From Betaproteobacteria bacterium (GTDB taxonomy: Bacteria; Pseudomonadota; Gammaproteobacteria; Burkholderiales; Burkholderiaceae_D), in contig JABDED010000001.1 in assembly GCA_013287275.1 (NCBI GenBank), positions 1 to 64,000 on the forward strand: 64,000 bases of DNA. Reading direction: 5' to 3'. Below, in pieces: positions 52,962 through 64,000 of the stretch. Made by a program: the position numbers and the translations under genes. The notes below the pieces were generated by a model. That model was given only the letters and a program-made list of their open reading frames with translations, was not told where the DNA came from and searched no databases. Each line of letters opens with the position of its first letter. The first letter of the stretch is position 1.

Positions 52962-53266
52962 TGCTACAGTCGACTTTCGCCCGAGTTATTTTTGTAACGG
53001 CTGGCGAAGCCAAAGATTATAGCAAAAAAATATTTTATTTCATAGCCCGAAAGTAATTTTCAATCTAATTACTTCCGGGGCCATAGATGGCGTCTTTTCA
53101 TCACGACACACCGCGGTCATAAATCGACATTACTATTCGGCAATATGCGCAAATACCGCCCATCGTCTGCATCGTTCGTGCTCAGGGGCAAAAAGCGCAA
53201 TTCATTCAAATATGGCGCTGATAACGGATTCCGTTTTAACCCGCGCCCTTTTAAAGGTTGATACCC
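52962..53266. other. Control region between tRNA-Ser and the EAL/GGDEF gene
   Basis: About 305 bases. On the minus strand TATAAT occurs about 55 bases before the tRNA 5' end with an A/T-rich upstream stretch, a plausible tRNA promoter although no good -35 box is seen. No gene recognised. Confidence 0.35.
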
Positions 53267-55141
53267 ATGGGCGCAGCGTTGACTAGCCATCCCGAAGATT
53301 TTACTTCTTACGAAGCGGCGCTTCCGTCCGGCCCCTTGGCGGTTGTAGCCGAGCCGCCGCAGGATGAGGACAAGAAGATGCTGGCACAGCTGCACAGGAT
53401 CATCAGCCACAGGTTATTGACGGCGCGCTTCCAGCCCATCATCCAGATGCATACCGGCGAGATACTCGGTTACGAGGGCTTGATACGCGGCCCTTCGGAC
53501 AGCCCGTTGCACTCCCCTATCAATCTGTTCAAGGCGGCATCCGAGAATGACCTGACCGTGACGGTAGAGCATTTGTGCCGGCGCATCGTGCTGGAGCAAT
53601 TTGCCGCGTTGGAACTACCGGGCAAGCTGTTCCTGAACGTCAGTCCGGAGAGCCTGCTGCAGCGCGACGTCAAGCACGGCGAAACCCTGGATTACATCCA
53701 CGACATAGGTATCAACCCGGCGCGCGTCATCATAGAGCTGACCGAATACCAGCCCACGCACGACTATGCGTTGCTGTGCGAAGCGGTGGTACATTACCGC
53801 AAGATGGGCTTTGAAATTGCGATCGATGATCTGGGCGAAGGCTTTTCCAGTCTGCGCCTGTGGTCGGAGCTGAAGCCCGACTACGTCAAGATAGACATGC
53901 ATTTCATCCAGGGCATAGACCATGATCCGGTGAAGATGCAGTTTGTGCGCTCGATACAAAGCATTGCGGAAAAATCCGGCACCAAGGTGGTCGCGGAAGG
54001 CATAGAGACCCAGGCCGAGCTGATCGCAATCCGCGATCTGGGCGTGGCTTGCGGCCAGGGCTACCATATCGCCAAACCGCATCCCAATCCGGGCCGCGCA
54101 GTGTCGGCGGAAGTCGCCAAGATACTCAGCACAAACAGCGTCCACCGGCGTCCATCGGGCAATTTTGAACAGGTCGTTACCGTAGAAAAAATCCTGAAGA
54201 CGCCGACCACGATCACGTCGTCGATGCTGAATAACCAGGTGGACGACCTGTTCCTGCGCGATCCCAAGTTACAGATCATCCCGGTAGTCGACAATGGCAT
54301 ACCGGTGGGGCTGATCAACCGCTACCATATGATCGACCGCTTCGCCCGCCCTTATCAGCGCGAACTGTACGGCAAAAAACCGTGCAAGGTGTTCATGGAT
54401 CCGCACCCTATCATCGTGGACAAAAATACCAGCATGCAAGACGTCAGCCATATCATTGTGGAAGCCAATCCGGACCACCTGATCAACGGCATCATCATCA
54501 CCGACCAGGGCCAATACCTCGGCCTGGGCACCGGCCCCGACCTGATGCGCGAAATTACGCAGATGCAGATCAATGCCGCGCGCTACGCCAACCCGCTGAC
54601 GCAACTGCCCGGCAACGTGCCTATCAATGAACACATAGACCAACTGCTGCAAAAGCACCAACCCTTTTGCGCCTGCTACTGCGACCTGGACCACTTCAAA
54701 CCTTTTAACGACGTCTACGGTTACCGGCGCGGGGACGACATCATACAGATGACCAGCGAGGTACTGAAAAAGCATTGCGAGGCGCATTGCGATTTCATCG
54801 GCCATATCGGCGGCGACGACTTCATCATCCTGTTCCAGAGCCCCGACTGGGAGGTGCGCTGCCAGGGCATACTGCATAGCTTTGCGGTAGCGATCCAGGA
54901 GTTTTACAGTAATGAAGACCGCGAGCGCGGTGGATACATCAGCGAAGACAGACAAGGAAAAAAAGTGTTTTACCCCTTGATCAGCTTGTCGCTGGGCGTC
55001 GTGAAGTCCCGTGCCAGCCAGCATTATTCCCACCACCAGATTTCCATCGCTGCTTCTGACGCGAAGAAGCAGGCCAAGAAGATCCACGGCAACAGCCTGT
55101 TTGTAGACCGCAGGATAGATAGCGAACTGCGGCCTGTGTAA
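53267..55141 (+). CDS. EAL-CBS-GGDEF protein of c-di-GMP signalling
   Basis: Start at the ATG at 53267 with AAAGG upstream (a TTG at 53258 is possible); 624 residues. EAL domain about 45-290 (EGLIRG for EAL, VIIELTEY, IDDLGEGFSS, VKIDM, VAEGIETQAE, GQGYHIAKP), with the metal and catalytic Glu/Asp/Lys set apparently kept. A CBS pair covers about 305-425 (DDLFLRDPKLQIIPVVDNGIPVGLINRYHM, TSMQDVSHIIVEANPDHL). A C-terminal GGDEF domain has NPLTQLPGNVPINEH, CYCDLDHFKPFNDVYGYRRGDDII and IGGDDFIILF (GGDEF to GGDDF). Likely a phosphodiesterase, CBS-regulated, with a GTP-binding or cyclase partner domain. Confidence 0.9.
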   Translation: MGAALTSHPEDFTSYEAALPSGPLAVVAEPPQDEDKKMLAQLHRIISHRLLTARFQPIIQMHTGEILGYEGLIRGPSDSPLHSPINLFKAASENDLTVTVEHLCRRIVLEQFAALELPGKLFLNVSPESLLQRDVKHGETLDYIHDIGINPARVIIELTEYQPTHDYALLCEAVVHYRKMGFEIAIDDLGEGFSSLRLWSELKPDYVKIDMHFIQGIDHDPVKMQFVRSIQSIAEKSGTKVVAEGIETQAELIAIRDLGVACGQGYHIAKPHPNPGRAVSAEVAKILSTNSVHRRPSGNFEQVVTVEKILKTPTTITSSMLNNQVDDLFLRDPKLQIIPVVDNGIPVGLINRYHMIDRFARPYQRELYGKKPCKVFMDPHPIIVDKNTSMQDVSHIIVEANPDHLINGIIITDQGQYLGLGTGPDLMREITQMQINAARYANPLTQLPGNVPINEHIDQLLQKHQPFCACYCDLDHFKPFNDVYGYRRGDDIIQMTSEVLKKHCEAHCDFIGHIGGDDFIILFQSPDWEVRCQGILHSFAVAIQEFYSNEDRERGGYISEDRQGKKVFYPLISLSLGVVKSRASQHYSHHQISIAASDAKKQAKKIHGNSLFVDRRIDSELRPV

Positions 55142-55323
55142 ATTGAAGGATGCAATTTCGCCCGGGAAATAAGCCAGATTATGCAGGAAAATGAATGTGC
55201 GGTATCAATCGCCAGCGTGCCGCAAGGGTTTGCAAATTTGATATGATGGACTCTGCTTTATCCATCCGGCCCGCACATTGATGTGCAGTGCTTATAAGAA
55301 GGCGTATTCAAAGGAGCGACAAA

Positions 55324-55752
55324 ATGAAAACCAGTGCACGCAACCAGTTCTTGGGCAAGGTATCAAAGCTGACTACCGGCGCGGTCAATGACGAGCTTGA
55401 GCTGGAAGTAATAGGCGGCCAGAAGATCGTCGCCATCATTACCCACGAAAGCACGGGCAGCCTGGGGCTGAAGGTCGGCGCCGACGCCTTTGCATTGATC
55501 AAGGCGTCTTCCATCATCATCGTCGCCGACGACGAGGGCGCGAAATTTTCTGCCCGCAACAGGTTTGCCGGTACTGTATCGAAGATACAGCCTGGAGCAG
55601 TGAATACCGAGATTGTGATCAACCTGCCCAAGGGCGGCGTGATCGCCTCCATCATCACCAATGAGAGCGCAAACTCCCTGGGGCTGGCGGTAGGCAGCCC
55701 GGCCAGCGCCATTTTCAAGGCATCCAGCGTGATCGTCGCTACGCCTCGATAA
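55324..55752 (+). CDS. Molybdopterin/molybdate-binding protein with two TOBE (Mop) domains
   Basis: AAAGGAGCG precedes the ATG at 55324; 142 residues. Two near-identical Mop modules: SARNQFLGKVSKLTTGAVNDELELEV and SARNRFAGTVSKIQPGAVNTEIVINL, each ending in LGL.VG..A.A..KASS(I/V)IV. Such di-Mop proteins bind molybdate in the cytosol for storage or homeostasis. No molybdate transport genes lie beside it, so it is a stand-alone gene here. Confidence 0.88.
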   Translation: MKTSARNQFLGKVSKLTTGAVNDELELEVIGGQKIVAIITHESTGSLGLKVGADAFALIKASSIIIVADDEGAKFSARNRFAGTVSKIQPGAVNTEIVINLPKGGVIASIITNESANSLGLAVGSPASAIFKASSVIVATPR

Positions 55753-55763
55753 TCTGCACGAAC

Positions 55764-55800
55764 AAAAAAAGGCCCGGACAGCATGCACTGTCCGGGCCTT
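55764..55800. terminator. Bidirectional terminator between the Mop gene and serS
   Basis: GGCCCGGACAG and CTGTCCGGGCC form an 11-bp perfect stem with a 6-base loop, AAAAAAA on one side and TT(C)TTT on the other, serving both convergent genes. Confidence 0.85.
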
Positions 55801-55817
55801 CTTTACTGGAGACTGGC

Positions 55818-57221
<1,404 letters not shown>

Positions 57222-57252
57222 CTAAATGAATTGCCGTTGCTGCCAGGATTAT

Positions 57253-57750
57253 CTAGCCGGCATAGGCGCGCTTCAATTCCGCAATATCAAGCTTCTTCAT
57301 CTGCAGCAAGGCCTGCATCGCCCTTTTCGATTTTTCCGATTCGGCATCGAGAAACAGCTCTTGTACGATGCTAGGGACAATTTGCCAAGAGGCGCCGTAT
57401 TTGTCCTTGAGCCAGCCGCATTGCTGCGCTGCCTCGTCGCCGCCGGCAGACAGCTTTTGCCAGTAATAGTCCACTTCTTCCTGCGTTTCGCAGTTGACCT
57501 GGAAGGAAATTGCTTCGTTGAACTTGAATATGGGTCCGCCGTTCAGGCCGGTAAAGCTTTGTCCATCCAGTTCAAAGGCAACCGTCATCACAGCGCCCGG
57601 CGGTTTTCCGTGGATCTCCTGCCCTACATCGTTGTAGCGGGAAATTTTTCCTATTTTGGAGTTTGGGAATATTCCGGTATAAAACCGGGCGGCGTCTTCC
57701 GCCTGGTCGTCGAACCATAAACATGGGGTGATTTTTAGTATGCTCGGCAT
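57253..57750 (-). CDS. VOC-family protein, PhnB-like
   Basis: 165 residues. Starts MPSILKITPCLWFDDQAEDAARFYTGIFPNSKIGKISRY and has GAVMTVAFELDGQSFTGLNGGPIFKFNEAISFQVNCETQEEVDYYWQKLSAGGDE, QCGWLKDKYGASWQIVP; this is the 3-demethylubiquinone-9-methyltransferase-like VOC group. It probably is an uncharacterised metal-dependent enzyme or binding protein, not a methyltransferase. Stands alone between serS and rarA. Confidence 0.85.
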   Translation of the reverse strand: MPSILKITPCLWFDDQAEDAARFYTGIFPNSKIGKISRYNDVGQEIHGKPPGAVMTVAFELDGQSFTGLNGGPIFKFNEAISFQVNCETQEEVDYYWQKLSAGGDEAAQQCGWLKDKYGASWQIVPSIVQELFLDAESEKSKRAMQALLQMKKLDIAELKRAYAG

Positions 57751-57977
57751 ATGCGTCTCCTATGCAAATCCTGTGTTGATCTAAAGGGAAGTGTTTGTTT
57801 TGATATTGCAACAAAAACAATGCCACCACTTCCACTAGCAAAATAGGTCAAGGTAGCAGCAGATTCAAGCCAGGTTGCATTTAGAGACAAAGCTTCAGTT
57901 ATTGAAAAAGGACTGCGAGTTCCTGGAGGAGCATCTGCGGATAATTTTTCTTGATTTTTATAATGAGAATTGGTGGT

Positions 57978-59279
57978 TTATTTTCCAGCTTCTTCATCCA
58001 ATTTTCTCAGGAAAGCCATCTTGTCTGCGATCTTGCTTTCCAAGCCTCTTGGAACCGGCTCATACCAATGTGGGTCTGCTATTCCGTCGGGAAAATAGGT
58101 TTCGCCGGCGGCGTAGGCATGCGGTTCGTCATGGGCATAACGGTATTCGTGCCCGTAACCAAGCTCTTTCATCAACCTGGTCGGCGCATTGCGCAAATGC
58201 ACCGGCACTTCACGCGACTTGTCCTGCTTCACAAATGCCATGGCCTGGTTGAAGGCGTTGTAACCGGCATTGCTCTTGGCGGCGATAGCGAGGTAAATCA
58301 CCGCCTGGCCCAGCGCCAACTCGCCTTCCGGCGAGCCCAGGCGTTCATAGGTGTTTGCGGCGTCGTTGGCGATCTGGATCGCGCGCGGATCCGCCAGCCC
58401 TATATCTTCCCAGGCCATGCGGACGATACGGCGGGACAGGTATCTGGCATCGGCGCCGCCGTCCAGCATGCGGCATAGCCAATACAGCGCGGCGTCAGGG
58501 TTGGAGCCGCGTACCGACTTATGCAGCGCCGAGATCTGGTCGTAAAAATTATCTCCGCCCTTGTCAAACCGGCGCGCGTTCAATGTCAGTGCATTCTGGA
58601 TGAATTCGGGCGTGATATGCGCCGTGCGTGCCGCGCCGGATGCGGTATTGGTCTGCTCCAGCAGGTTCAGCAGCCTGCGCGCATCGCCATCCGCATAGCC
58701 GACCAGGGTGTCAATCGCCGCCTCGTCGAACTGCAAATGCGGCAAGACCCTGGCCTGCGCGATTGCCACCAGCTGCTTCAGTTCATCCTCGGTAAGCGAT
58801 TTGAGGACATATACCTGCGCGCGCGACAACAGGGCGGAATTCACCTCAAAAGACGGGTTCTCGGTGGTTGCGCCGATAAAGGTCACCAGGCCCGATTCGG
58901 CATAGGGCAATAAGGCGTCTTGCTGCGATTTGTTGAACCTGTGAATTTCGTCAACAAACAGGATGGTGTGCTTGCCCATCGCCAGATTTTGCTCCGCCTG
59001 CTCCATCGCTGCGCGGATGTCCTTGACCCCCGAGAAGACCGCAGAAAGTGCGATGAACTCGCAGTCAAAAGCATTGGCGGTCAGGCGCGCCAGGGTGGTT
59101 TTGCCGACGCCGGGCGGCCCCCACAAGATCATCGAATGCGGCTTGCCGGACTCAAACGCCAGCCGCAAGGGCTTGCCCGGACCTAGCAGATGGGTTTGTC
59201 CTATGACTTCGTCCAGCGTCTTGGGGCGCAGGGCCTCCGCCAGCGGAGGCGTAGGTTCAATTTTAAACAGGTCAGACAT
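57978..59279 (-). CDS. rarA: Replication-associated recombination protein RarA
   Basis: 433 residues. AAA+ ATPase: Walker A MILWGPPGVGKTTLARL, Walker B TILFVDEIHRFNKSQQDALLP, sensor 1 FIGATTENPSFEVNSALLSRAQVY, then the RarA C-terminal domain (DQISALHKSVRGSNPDAALYWLCRMLDGGADARYLSRRIVRMAWEDIGLADP). Acts at stalled forks with the clamp loader. Probably co-transcribed with lolA and ftsK. Confidence 0.96.
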   Translation of the reverse strand: MSDLFKIEPTPPLAEALRPKTLDEVIGQTHLLGPGKPLRLAFESGKPHSMILWGPPGVGKTTLARLTANAFDCEFIALSAVFSGVKDIRAAMEQAEQNLAMGKHTILFVDEIHRFNKSQQDALLPYAESGLVTFIGATTENPSFEVNSALLSRAQVYVLKSLTEDELKQLVAIAQARVLPHLQFDEAAIDTLVGYADGDARRLLNLLEQTNTASGAARTAHITPEFIQNALTLNARRFDKGGDNFYDQISALHKSVRGSNPDAALYWLCRMLDGGADARYLSRRIVRMAWEDIGLADPRAIQIANDAANTYERLGSPEGELALGQAVIYLAIAAKSNAGYNAFNQAMAFVKQDKSREVPVHLRNAPTRLMKELGYGHEYRYAHDEPHAYAAGETYFPDGIADPHWYEPVPRGLESKIADKMAFLRKLDEEAGK

Positions 59280-59348
59280 GGCTTATTCCCACCAGGCATG
59301 GGGCAGGCGGCAGGATCGCTAGCCGCTTTCCAGCATCAACGCTTAAAC

Positions 59349-59996
59349 TCATTGCTGGAATACGTCCGCGCCGGTGGGTACGGTAAATTTGAATTGATCG
59401 GCCTTCATCGGCGGATTTTTCTCCACATTTTTCAATGTAATCAGCGATACTTGCCCGAAGCTGTCGCGCAATTCCAGCGCCGCCGGCACGCCGTCTTTCA
59501 TGCCTATGCCTATGTGGTCAAAACTGGTGTCCTTGGTTTTGGGTATCGCTTCAAACCATTCCAGGCCCTGCTTGGGGCCGACTTCTTTCAGCGTGAAGTT
59601 TTTTTCCAGGTCGCTGCTGCCGAACAGGATCGCTGCCGGGCTGGAGCCCAGTGCATTGCCCAGTTTTTTGACGGTGACCTGGTTCAGGTCCTTGTCGTAG
59701 ATATACAGCTTGTCACCATCAGCCTGCAGCAGTTGTTCGTAAGGCTTGACATAAGACCAGATGAATTTGCCGGGGCGGGCAAACTGGAAGGTGCCGGTCG
59801 ATGTCTTGGAAATCTTGGGCTGGCCATCCACCATCTTGACCATTTGCTGCGAAAACTCGCCTTTTGCACTCTTGGTATTGGCGACAAAGGATTTGAACTG
59901 GTCCATGCCGGAGGCAGCGGCCGGCAGCGACAGCATGGCGGGCAAGGTCAGTGCGCAACTGATGATTATTTTTGTCAACAAGCTATTCTTTTTCAC
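59349..59996 (-). CDS. lolA: Outer-membrane lipoprotein carrier protein LolA
   Basis: 215 residues. Signal peptide LTKIIISCALTLPAMLSLPAAASG; then DQFKSFVANTKSAKGEFSQQM, GTFQFARPGKFIWSYVKPYEQLLQADGDKLYIYDKDLNQVTVKKLG and SFGQVSLITLKNVEKNPPM. It carries lipoproteins across the periplasm from LolCDE to LolB. Nine bases after the ftsK stop and 69 bases before rarA, in an operon order common in Burkholderiales. Confidence 0.96.
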   Translation of the reverse strand: MKKNSLLTKIIISCALTLPAMLSLPAAASGMDQFKSFVANTKSAKGEFSQQMVKMVDGQPKISKTSTGTFQFARPGKFIWSYVKPYEQLLQADGDKLYIYDKDLNQVTVKKLGNALGSSPAAILFGSSDLEKNFTLKEVGPKQGLEWFEAIPKTKDTSFDHIGIGMKDGVPAALELRDSFGQVSLITLKNVEKNPPMKADQFKFTVPTGADVFQQ

Positions 59997-60005
59997 TCGG
60001 TTTCC

Positions 60006-62339
60006 CTATTCTGTATTCCCGGCCGGTACCAGGATTTCCCGGTTGCCGTTCGACTGCATGGTCGACACCAGACCGCTCTGTTCCATCTGTTCCAGCAGGC
60101 GTGCGGCGCGATTGTACCCTATGCGCAGGTGGCGCTGCACCAGGGAGATCGACGCGCGGCGGTTTTTGAGCACTACCGCCACCGCCTGGTCATACAGCGC
60201 ATCGGCTTCACCGCCGCCAGCCCCCTCGCCCGCTGCGCCGCCTTCCATGCCTTCTTCTAGTACGCCACCTTCCAATATGCCTTCTATGTAATTCGGTTCG
60301 CCCTGGGCTTTCAGATGCTCTACCACCCTGTGCACTTCTTCATCCGACACAAAGGCGCCGTGCACCCGTATCGGCAAGCCAGTGCCGGGTGGCATATACA
60401 GCATGTCACCCATGCCCAGCAGCGCCTCCGCACCCATCTGGTCCAGAATGGTGCGCGAGTCTATCTTGCTGCTGACCTGGAAAGCAATCCTGGTCGGGAT
60501 ATTGGCCTTGATCAGGCCGGTAATCACGTCGACTGAAGGACGTTGGGTCGCCAGGATCAAATGCAAGCCTGCAGCGCGGGCTTTTTGTGCGATACGGGCG
60601 ATCAGCTCTTCCACCTTCTTGCCGACGACCATCATCAAATCCGCCAATTCGTCGATGATGATGACGATGGTAGGCAATTTCTCCAATGGTTCAGGGGCGT
60701 CCGGCGTCAGGCTGAACGGATTCGGGATAAGCTCTTCGCGCTTTTGCGCCTCCGCTATCTTGGCGTTGTAGCCGGCCAGGTTGCGCACGCCCAGCTTGGA
60801 CATCAATTTATAGCGCCTCTCCATCTCGGCGACGGCCCAGTTCAAAGCATGCCCCGCCTGGCGCATATCGGTAACCACTGGGGCCAGCAAATGCGGAATG
60901 CCTTCATACACCGACATTTCCAGCATTTTCGGATCGATCAAGATCATCCGCACGTCGTTAGGATCGGATTTGTACAGCAGCGACAAGATGGTGGCATTGA
61001 TACCCACCGATTTACCCGAGCCGGTGGTGCCCGCGACCAGCAGATGCGGCATCTTGGCCAAGTCGGCGACCACCGCATGCCCGGCAATATCCTTGCCCAG
61101 CGCCACAGTCAGGCTGGAATGGCTGTCGTTATAGACCTTGGAGCCCAGAATTTCGGTCAGGCGCACGATCTGGCGCTTGGGGTTGGGCAATTCCAGGCCC
61201 ATGTAGTTTTTGCCGGGAATGGTTTCCACTACGCGTATCGACGTCAGCGACAGCGAGCGCGCAATATCGCGTGCCAGTCCCACGATCTGGCTGCCCTTGA
61301 CGCCGGTGGCCGGTTCTATTTCATAACGCGTAATCACCGGGCCAGGATAGGCGGCGATGACCTTGGCATCCACGCCGAAATCCGACAGTTTCTTCTCTAT
61401 CAGGCGGCTGGTGAATTCCAGCGTCTCTATGCTGACGGTTTCCTGCGCGACCGGCGGCTCATCCAGCAGCGACAGCGGCGGCAGGTTGGTGTCCGGCATA
61501 TCGTTGAACAGCGAAACCTGCCGCTCCTTCTCCACGCGTTCGGATTTTTGCACTGCTACCACCTGTGGCTCTATGCGGATAGGCGGCGCCTCGACAGTCT
61601 TTGCCCTTTCGTGTACTACAACTTCCTCGCGCTTGACGGCGGCCGTCTGCCCTACCCTGCGGTCTTCTCTTGCCGCAATCTTGCTCTGGATGAAGGTGAA
61701 TACGGATTCTATCGCCTTGCCCAGGTTTTCAGCGGCCACCAGCCAGGAGATATGGAAATACAGGCTGATGCCGAGCGCAAACAGCAGCAACAGCAATAAG
61801 GTGGAGCCGGTAAAACCGAAAGCCACGAATGCGCCATGGCCTATCAGTTCGCCCAGCACGCCGCCTGGCGCGCGCGGCATCGGTGTTTTCAGGCTGTACA
61901 GGCGCAAAAATTCTATGCCCATGCTGCCTGCCATCAGCAATACAAAACCGCCGGCCTGGATGAATTTTTCATAATGGTGTTCCGGTTCGGCGCTTGTCTC
62001 AACGACAAGGCGCCTGGTCAGTTGCCGGTAGTCCTTCCACACCATTCTTAACAGGGCGATGCATAGCCACCAGGCAGAAATGCCAAAAATAAATAATAGC
62101 AAATCGGAAATCCAGGCGCCGACCCGGCCGCCGACGTTATGGATTTGCGGCACCACGCTGGCATGAGACCAGCCCGGATCTGCCTTGGCGTAGCTGGCCA
62201 GGATAAGTATCAAATAGACACTAAGTGCGGCAACCACAATCCAGCGCGCCTCGGTAAGGAGCACGACGACACGGCTTGGTAGGGGTTGCGCAGGGGTAGT
62301 AGTACGCTTGCGTGTGTAGGCTTCGTTAGTAGTAGTCAT
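60006..62339 (-). CDS. ftsK: DNA translocase FtsK
   Basis: The ATG at 62339 ([14 protein letters not shown]) gives 777 residues; the frame to 62435 adds a non-conserved lead. Four or more N-terminal membrane helices, a linker (about residues 200-330), then the motor: [20 protein letters not shown] (alpha), Walker [20 protein letters not shown], Walker [16 protein letters not shown], and a gamma winged helix ([42 protein letters not shown]) that reads KOPS. Couples division with chromosome dimer resolution. Confidence 0.96.
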   Translation of the reverse strand: MTTTNEAYTRKRTTTPAQPLPSRVVVLLTEARWIVVAALSVYLILILASYAKADPGWSHASVVPQIHNVGGRVGAWISDLLLFIFGISAWWLCIALLRMVWKDYRQLTRRLVVETSAEPEHHYEKFIQAGGFVLLMAGSMGIEFLRLYSLKTPMPRAPGGVLGELIGHGAFVAFGFTGSTLLLLLLFALGISLYFHISWLVAAENLGKAIESVFTFIQSKIAAREDRRVGQTAAVKREEVVVHERAKTVEAPPIRIEPQVVAVQKSERVEKERQVSLFNDMPDTNLPPLSLLDEPPVAQETVSIETLEFTSRLIEKKLSDFGVDAKVIAAYPGPVITRYEIEPATGVKGSQIVGLARDIARSLSLTSIRVVETIPGKNYMGLELPNPKRQIVRLTEILGSKVYNDSHSSLTVALGKDIAGHAVVADLAKMPHLLVAGTTGSGKSVGINATILSLLYKSDPNDVRMILIDPKMLEMSVYEGIPHLLAPVVTDMRQAGHALNWAVAEMERRYKLMSKLGVRNLAGYNAKIAEAQKREELIPNPFSLTPDAPEPLEKLPTIVIIIDELADLMMVVGKKVEELIARIAQKARAAGLHLILATQRPSVDVITGLIKANIPTRIAFQVSSKIDSRTILDQMGAEALLGMGDMLYMPPGTGLPIRVHGAFVSDEEVHRVVEHLKAQGEPNYIEGILEGGVLEEGMEGGAAGEGAGGGEADALYDQAVAVVLKNRRASISLVQRHLRIGYNRAARLLEQMEQSGLVSTMQSNGNREILVPAGNTE

Positions 62340-62567
62340 AAATCTCGAAAAGGGCCACACAAAGATAGTAAAAACGGTGACAAGATAGCATGTAAGGGGC
62401 AGGCTCGCCAATCGGACTAGTCCTACGGGGAACATTTAACCCGGTTGGCGGTCTTTCCTTCCCCTGATCTGGCTGGGGGAAAGGGCTGCAGTGAGTCTGA
62501 ATTGGCGGTTTCGTCTATAATCTCACCCTACTCCGATTCGCGCCAATAGAATTAGCCATAAGCTTGA

Positions 62568-63593
<1,026 letters not shown>

Positions 63594-63613
63594 GCTTGCT
63601 TTCCTGATCCATC

Positions 63614-64000
63614 ATGTCTTCGCTGAAAAATTTTGCTGACCTGAAACAGCTGGGTCAGCAACTCAAGCAACAGGAAGAGGCCCGGCTGCGCGAGCAAGCC
63701 GAGCAGCTCCGGCGCGACAAGCAGGCCAGGCTGGAAGCCGACATTTTCAGGCAGAGTGTCGGCCAGGTAGCGCCTTTGAAGACCTCGCAAAAACACCTTG
63801 CCGACATTCCCCGCCCGCAACCCATCGCCTATCAGCATCTGGCCGATGAGCGCGCGGCGCTGCGCGAATCGCTGTCCGATGAATTCGATGCAGACTCCTT
63901 GCTGGATACCGATGGCAACCTGAGCTATACCCGTCCCGGCGTGGGAGCTGACGTGGTGCGCAAATTACGCAAGGGAAGTTGGGTCATCCAGGCCCAGCTT
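63614..64000 (+). CDS. Smr/MutS2-domain protein, N-terminal part (cut by window end)
   Basis: ATG at 63614, open to the window end (129 codons seen). MSSLKNFADLKQLGQQLKQQ then EEARLREQAEQLRRDKQARL, a coiled-coil, and further LADERAALRESLSDEFDADSLLDTDGNLSYTRPGVGADVVRKLRKGSW, which is the linker typical of small Smr-domain proteins located downstream of trxB in Burkholderiales. The Smr domain itself would follow outside the window. Possible nuclease or DNA-binding function. Confidence 0.8.
   Translation, partial: MSSLKNFADLKQLGQQLKQQEEARLREQAEQLRRDKQARLEADIFRQSVGQVAPLKTSQKHLADIPRPQPIAYQHLADERAALRESLSDEFDADSLLDTDGNLSYTRPGVGADVVRKLRKGSWVIQAQL

Noticed and set aside
60543-61799. 418-residue plus-strand frame opposite ftsK
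   Set aside because: Shadow of ftsK; no motifs, same H/Q/R bias.

Overview
This is a stretch of betaproteobacterial chromosome, most likely from Burkholderiales and probably close to Oxalobacteraceae. The basis is protein character and core genes: imuA-imuB-dnaE2, a MexEF-OprN-like efflux operon, and the serS / rarA / lolA / ftsK / trxB block. The genus cannot be fixed from the sequence alone. Coding density is high and most genes are complete.

Layout. 1-333: two pieces of an OsmC-YcaO fusion gene facing each other in inverted orientation, a broken gene or a chimeric junction. 1176-4412: a surface lipoprotein with two discoidin domains and a di-haem oxidoreductase domain. 4577-8179: a membrane-anchored solute-binding protein with a hybrid sensor kinase. 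8363-11120: a compact A/T-richer set of arginase-family protein, sulfotransferase and methyltransferase, flanked by a second hybrid kinase (11231-12868). 13165-16835: a cyclic-nucleotide-domain flavoprotein and a DAO-type oxidase. 17782-20283: an HDOD protein, a MarR regulator with two palindromic operators, and a degenerate GGDEF protein. 20338-30299: cyclopropane fatty acid synthase, an RND efflux operon with an alpha/beta hydrolase at its head, and a divergent LysR regulator.

30461-35167 holds the most notable biosynthetic locus: a Pls/PosA-type single-module peptide synthetase (adenylation, carrier, then three membrane/hexapeptide-repeat units) with its own phosphopantetheinyl transferase, predicted to make a homo-poly(amino acid) or short isopeptide. 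37103-39737 encodes a two-component system with a Spy/CpxP-like periplasmic protein. 40081-45468 is a LexA-controlled mutagenesis cassette. 45496-48814 is a run of small orphan genes. 49086-52133 is a redox/electrophile-response set (SDR, NADP-binding reductase, Rrf2 regulator with a palindromic operator, pirin). A tRNA-Ser(CGA) gene separates this from the core block: EAL/CBS/GGDEF protein, molybdate-binding Mop protein, serS, a VOC protein, rarA, lolA, ftsK, trxB and the start of an Smr-domain gene.

The strongest unusual signals are the inverted OsmC-YcaO pieces, the Pls/PosA plus PPTase pair, the alpha/beta hydrolase whose nucleophile serine is aspartate (GDDAGG), the arginase-family protein with a metal-ligand His replaced by Cys next to a sulfotransferase and a methyltransferase, a perfect 16-bp tandem duplication in the leader of the efflux operon, and clean palindromic operators next to the MarR and Rrf2 genes. 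All domain and family names are recognised by eye from motifs; no database search was run.
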